64,000 nt of DNA, taken from the NCBI RefSeq assembly GCF_021228795.1, contig NZ_CP089309.1, positions 3,841,501 to 3,905,500 on the forward strand, written 5' to 3'. This DNA comes from Thiocapsa bogorovii (GTDB lineage Bacteria; Pseudomonadota; Gammaproteobacteria; Chromatiales; Chromatiaceae). Made by a program: the position numbers and the translations under genes. The notes under the pieces are model-generated. The model saw only the letters and a list, made by a program, of their open reading frames with translations. It searched no databases and was not told the origin of the DNA. Positions 62,967 to 64,000 of this stretch are shown piece after piece (position 1 is the first letter of the stretch; every line of letters starts with the position of its first letter).

Positions 62967-64000
62967 ATGGACGGCCCGCTTCAAAGACTTCCGAATGACC
63001 CCGAGATGCTCCACGGGATCATTGGCCGGTTAAGCGATCAACTGGCGCAATCCGAACGCGAGCGAGCCGAACAGTCGCTGCAGTTGGAACAGCACTCCAA
63101 TACCCTGCAACAGCAGACCCGGCGTATTGACCAGTTGCTCGAGTACATCGAGCTGTTGCGGCGCAAGCGCTTCGGCCGCAGTGCCGATCGCATCCCCGAG
63201 AGTCAGCTCGGGCTGTTTGACGAGACCGAGCTCGAGGCGCTGATCGCCGAACTGGAAGCCGAGCTGCCGGCCGACACCGCGCCGCCGGCGACACCCGCCG
63301 AAGACACCCTCGCGCCGCCCAAGGGCAAGCCGGTGCGCCGGCCGCTGCCGAGCCATCTGCCGCGGGTCGAGCGTATCCTGGATCTGCCCGAGGCGGAGAA
63401 AGCCGCCATGGGCGAGGATTGGGTCTTGATCGGCTACGACAGCTCCGAGCAACTGGCGGTCATCCCCCGCCAGACCTACGTCATCGAATACAAGCGCGCC
63501 AAATACGTTGCCCGTAACGAAGATGTGCCGGGCGCGGAGGTCGGGGTGAAGATCGCCCCGCGTCCGGCGCAGATCATCCCCAAATCCATCGCCCACAGCT
63601 CATTGCTGGCCTCCATCGTGACGGCCAAGTTCGTCGATGCCCTGCCGCTGTATCGTCAGGAGACGATCTTCGCGCGCGAGGGCATCGCGCTCGGGCGCCA
63701 AACCATGGCGGGCTTGCTCATCCAACTGCAGGTTCCGCTGCAACCCGTCGCCGCGGCGCTGAAAGACCTGCTGCGCCGGGGAGCGGTGGTGCATATCGAC
63801 GAGACGCCGGTGCAGGTCCTGCGCGAGCCCGGACGCGAGAACACGCAAGACTCCTACATGTGGGTGTTTTGCGGCGGGCCGCCGGGCACACCGGTGCGCT
63901 GGTTCGAGTATGCCCCGAGCCGGGCCGCGGAAGTCCCTCGTCGGGTGCTGTTCGCGAGCGACGTCGATCCGCCGCCGCTGCCGTTGTATCTGCAATCCGA
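62967..64000 (+). CDS. tnpC: IS66 transposase TnpC (3' end outside window)
   Basis: Open from ATG 62967 to the window end (more than 340 codons) without a stop. Seen: an N-terminal coiled coil (LAQSERERAEQSLQLEQHSN), the family motif IELLRRKRFGRSADRI, the acidic linker ELEAELPADTAPP, the conserved segment QIIPKSIAHSSLLASIVTAK, and the first catalytic Asp in VVHIDETPVQVL. The remaining DDE residues lie beyond 64000. Confidence 0.93.
   Translation, partial: MDGPLQRLPNDPEMLHGIIGRLSDQLAQSERERAEQSLQLEQHSNTLQQQTRRIDQLLEYIELLRRKRFGRSADRIPESQLGLFDETELEALIAELEAELPADTAPPATPAEDTLAPPKGKPVRRPLPSHLPRVERILDLPEAEKAAMGEDWVLIGYDSSEQLAVIPRQTYVIEYKRAKYVARNEDVPGAEVGVKIAPRPAQIIPKSIAHSSLLASIVTAKFVDALPLYRQETIFAREGIALGRQTMAGLLIQLQVPLQPVAAALKDLLRRGAVVHIDETPVQVLREPGRENTQDSYMWVFCGGPPGTPVRWFEYAPSRAAEVPRRVLFASDVDPPPLPLYLQS

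Larger units (their letters stand above)
29252..64000. mobile_element. Integrative element in tRNA-Glu (right end beyond window)
   Basis: Left end at the tRNA-Glu remnant, followed by a tyrosine integrase, a FlhDC-like activator pair with a divergent repressor, AlpA, a DnaT/DnaC-type replication module, an AbiE toxin-antitoxin pair and a Tc toxin cluster, with IS1380 and IS66 insertions. The native tRNA 3' half and terminator lie on the left, so an intact tRNA-Glu on the minus strand is expected at the right end. None was seen before 64000. No relaxase or type IV secretion gene is visible. Cargo near the right side could also belong to a different island. Confidence 0.6.
62125..64000 (+). mobile_element. 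IS66-family insertion sequence (right end beyond window)
   Basis: The left end starts GTAAGCG at 62125, the usual IS66 terminal sequence, inside the PASTA gene. Three genes follow in the standard IS66 order, the first two coupled by ATGA and the third the DDE transposase, which runs off the window. The 8-bp target duplication cannot be checked without the right end. Confidence 0.85.

Overview
The window looks like part of the chromosome of a purple sulfur bacterium or a close relative (Gammaproteobacteria, Chromatiales). The clues are a Tat-exported high-potential iron-sulfur protein (HiPIP), high GC content, and gammaproteobacterial gene neighbourhoods (clpA-infA-aat, rlmE-ftsH-glmM, ratA-ratB beside bamE and fur). 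The species cannot be read from the sequence alone.

Positions 1-27.6 kb are ordinary core chromosome. They hold clpA (5' end outside the window), infA, a translationally coupled COG3146-aat-bpt operon that feeds the N-degron pathway served by ClpA, trxB, a CPA1 Na+/H+ antiporter, an NlpC/P60 lipoprotein, the HiPIP, a polytopic membrane protein, rlmE, ftsH, glmM, an NSS transporter, ratA-ratB, bamE, fur and mfd. These are followed by more lineage-specific genes: a methyltransferase divergent from a GlxA-type regulator, a frameshifted RES toxin, a CadC-like TPR regulator and a HEAT-repeat protein.

Positions 27.6-29.3 kb are a gene graveyard. A 273-bp nested palindrome with one outer stem and two inner stems abuts a DUF3800 pseudogene that carries a nonsense codon. 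Next come a frameshifted HEPN gene, the tail of its MNT partner and a short helicase-like fragment. The stretch ends in the 3' half of a tRNA-Glu(UUC) gene with its own terminator on the minus strand.

That tRNA remnant looks like the left attachment site of a large integrative element whose tyrosine recombinase starts at 29.44 kb. The element carries a FlhD-FlhC-like activator pair (the SetCD/AcaCD/SgaDC family of mobile-element activators), divergent from a small Xre-type repressor. An AlpA-type regulator lay just downstream of the pair before an IS1380-type insertion (17-bp inverted repeats, ATAAC target duplication) separated them. A replication module follows (Xre regulator, wHTH/DnaT-like protein, DnaC-like loader), then an AbiEi/AbiEii toxin-antitoxin pair with two operator-like repeats. 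No intact tRNA-Glu is visible further right, so the other end of the element is predicted to lie beyond the window.

The main cargo is a complete Tc (ABC) toxin complex. It consists of a 2664-residue TcB-TcC fusion with an AT-richer C-terminal tip that may be a metal-dependent JAB-like domain, and a TcA split over two adjacent genes (2548 and 1226 residues). The first TcA half carries a peptidoglycan-binding-like domain. The second carries an unusual Ser/Thr/Gly-rich insertion. Two small genes sit between the BC and A components. The window ends in a PASTA-repeat gene broken by a TAG codon and then truncated by an IS66 element whose transposase runs off the end.
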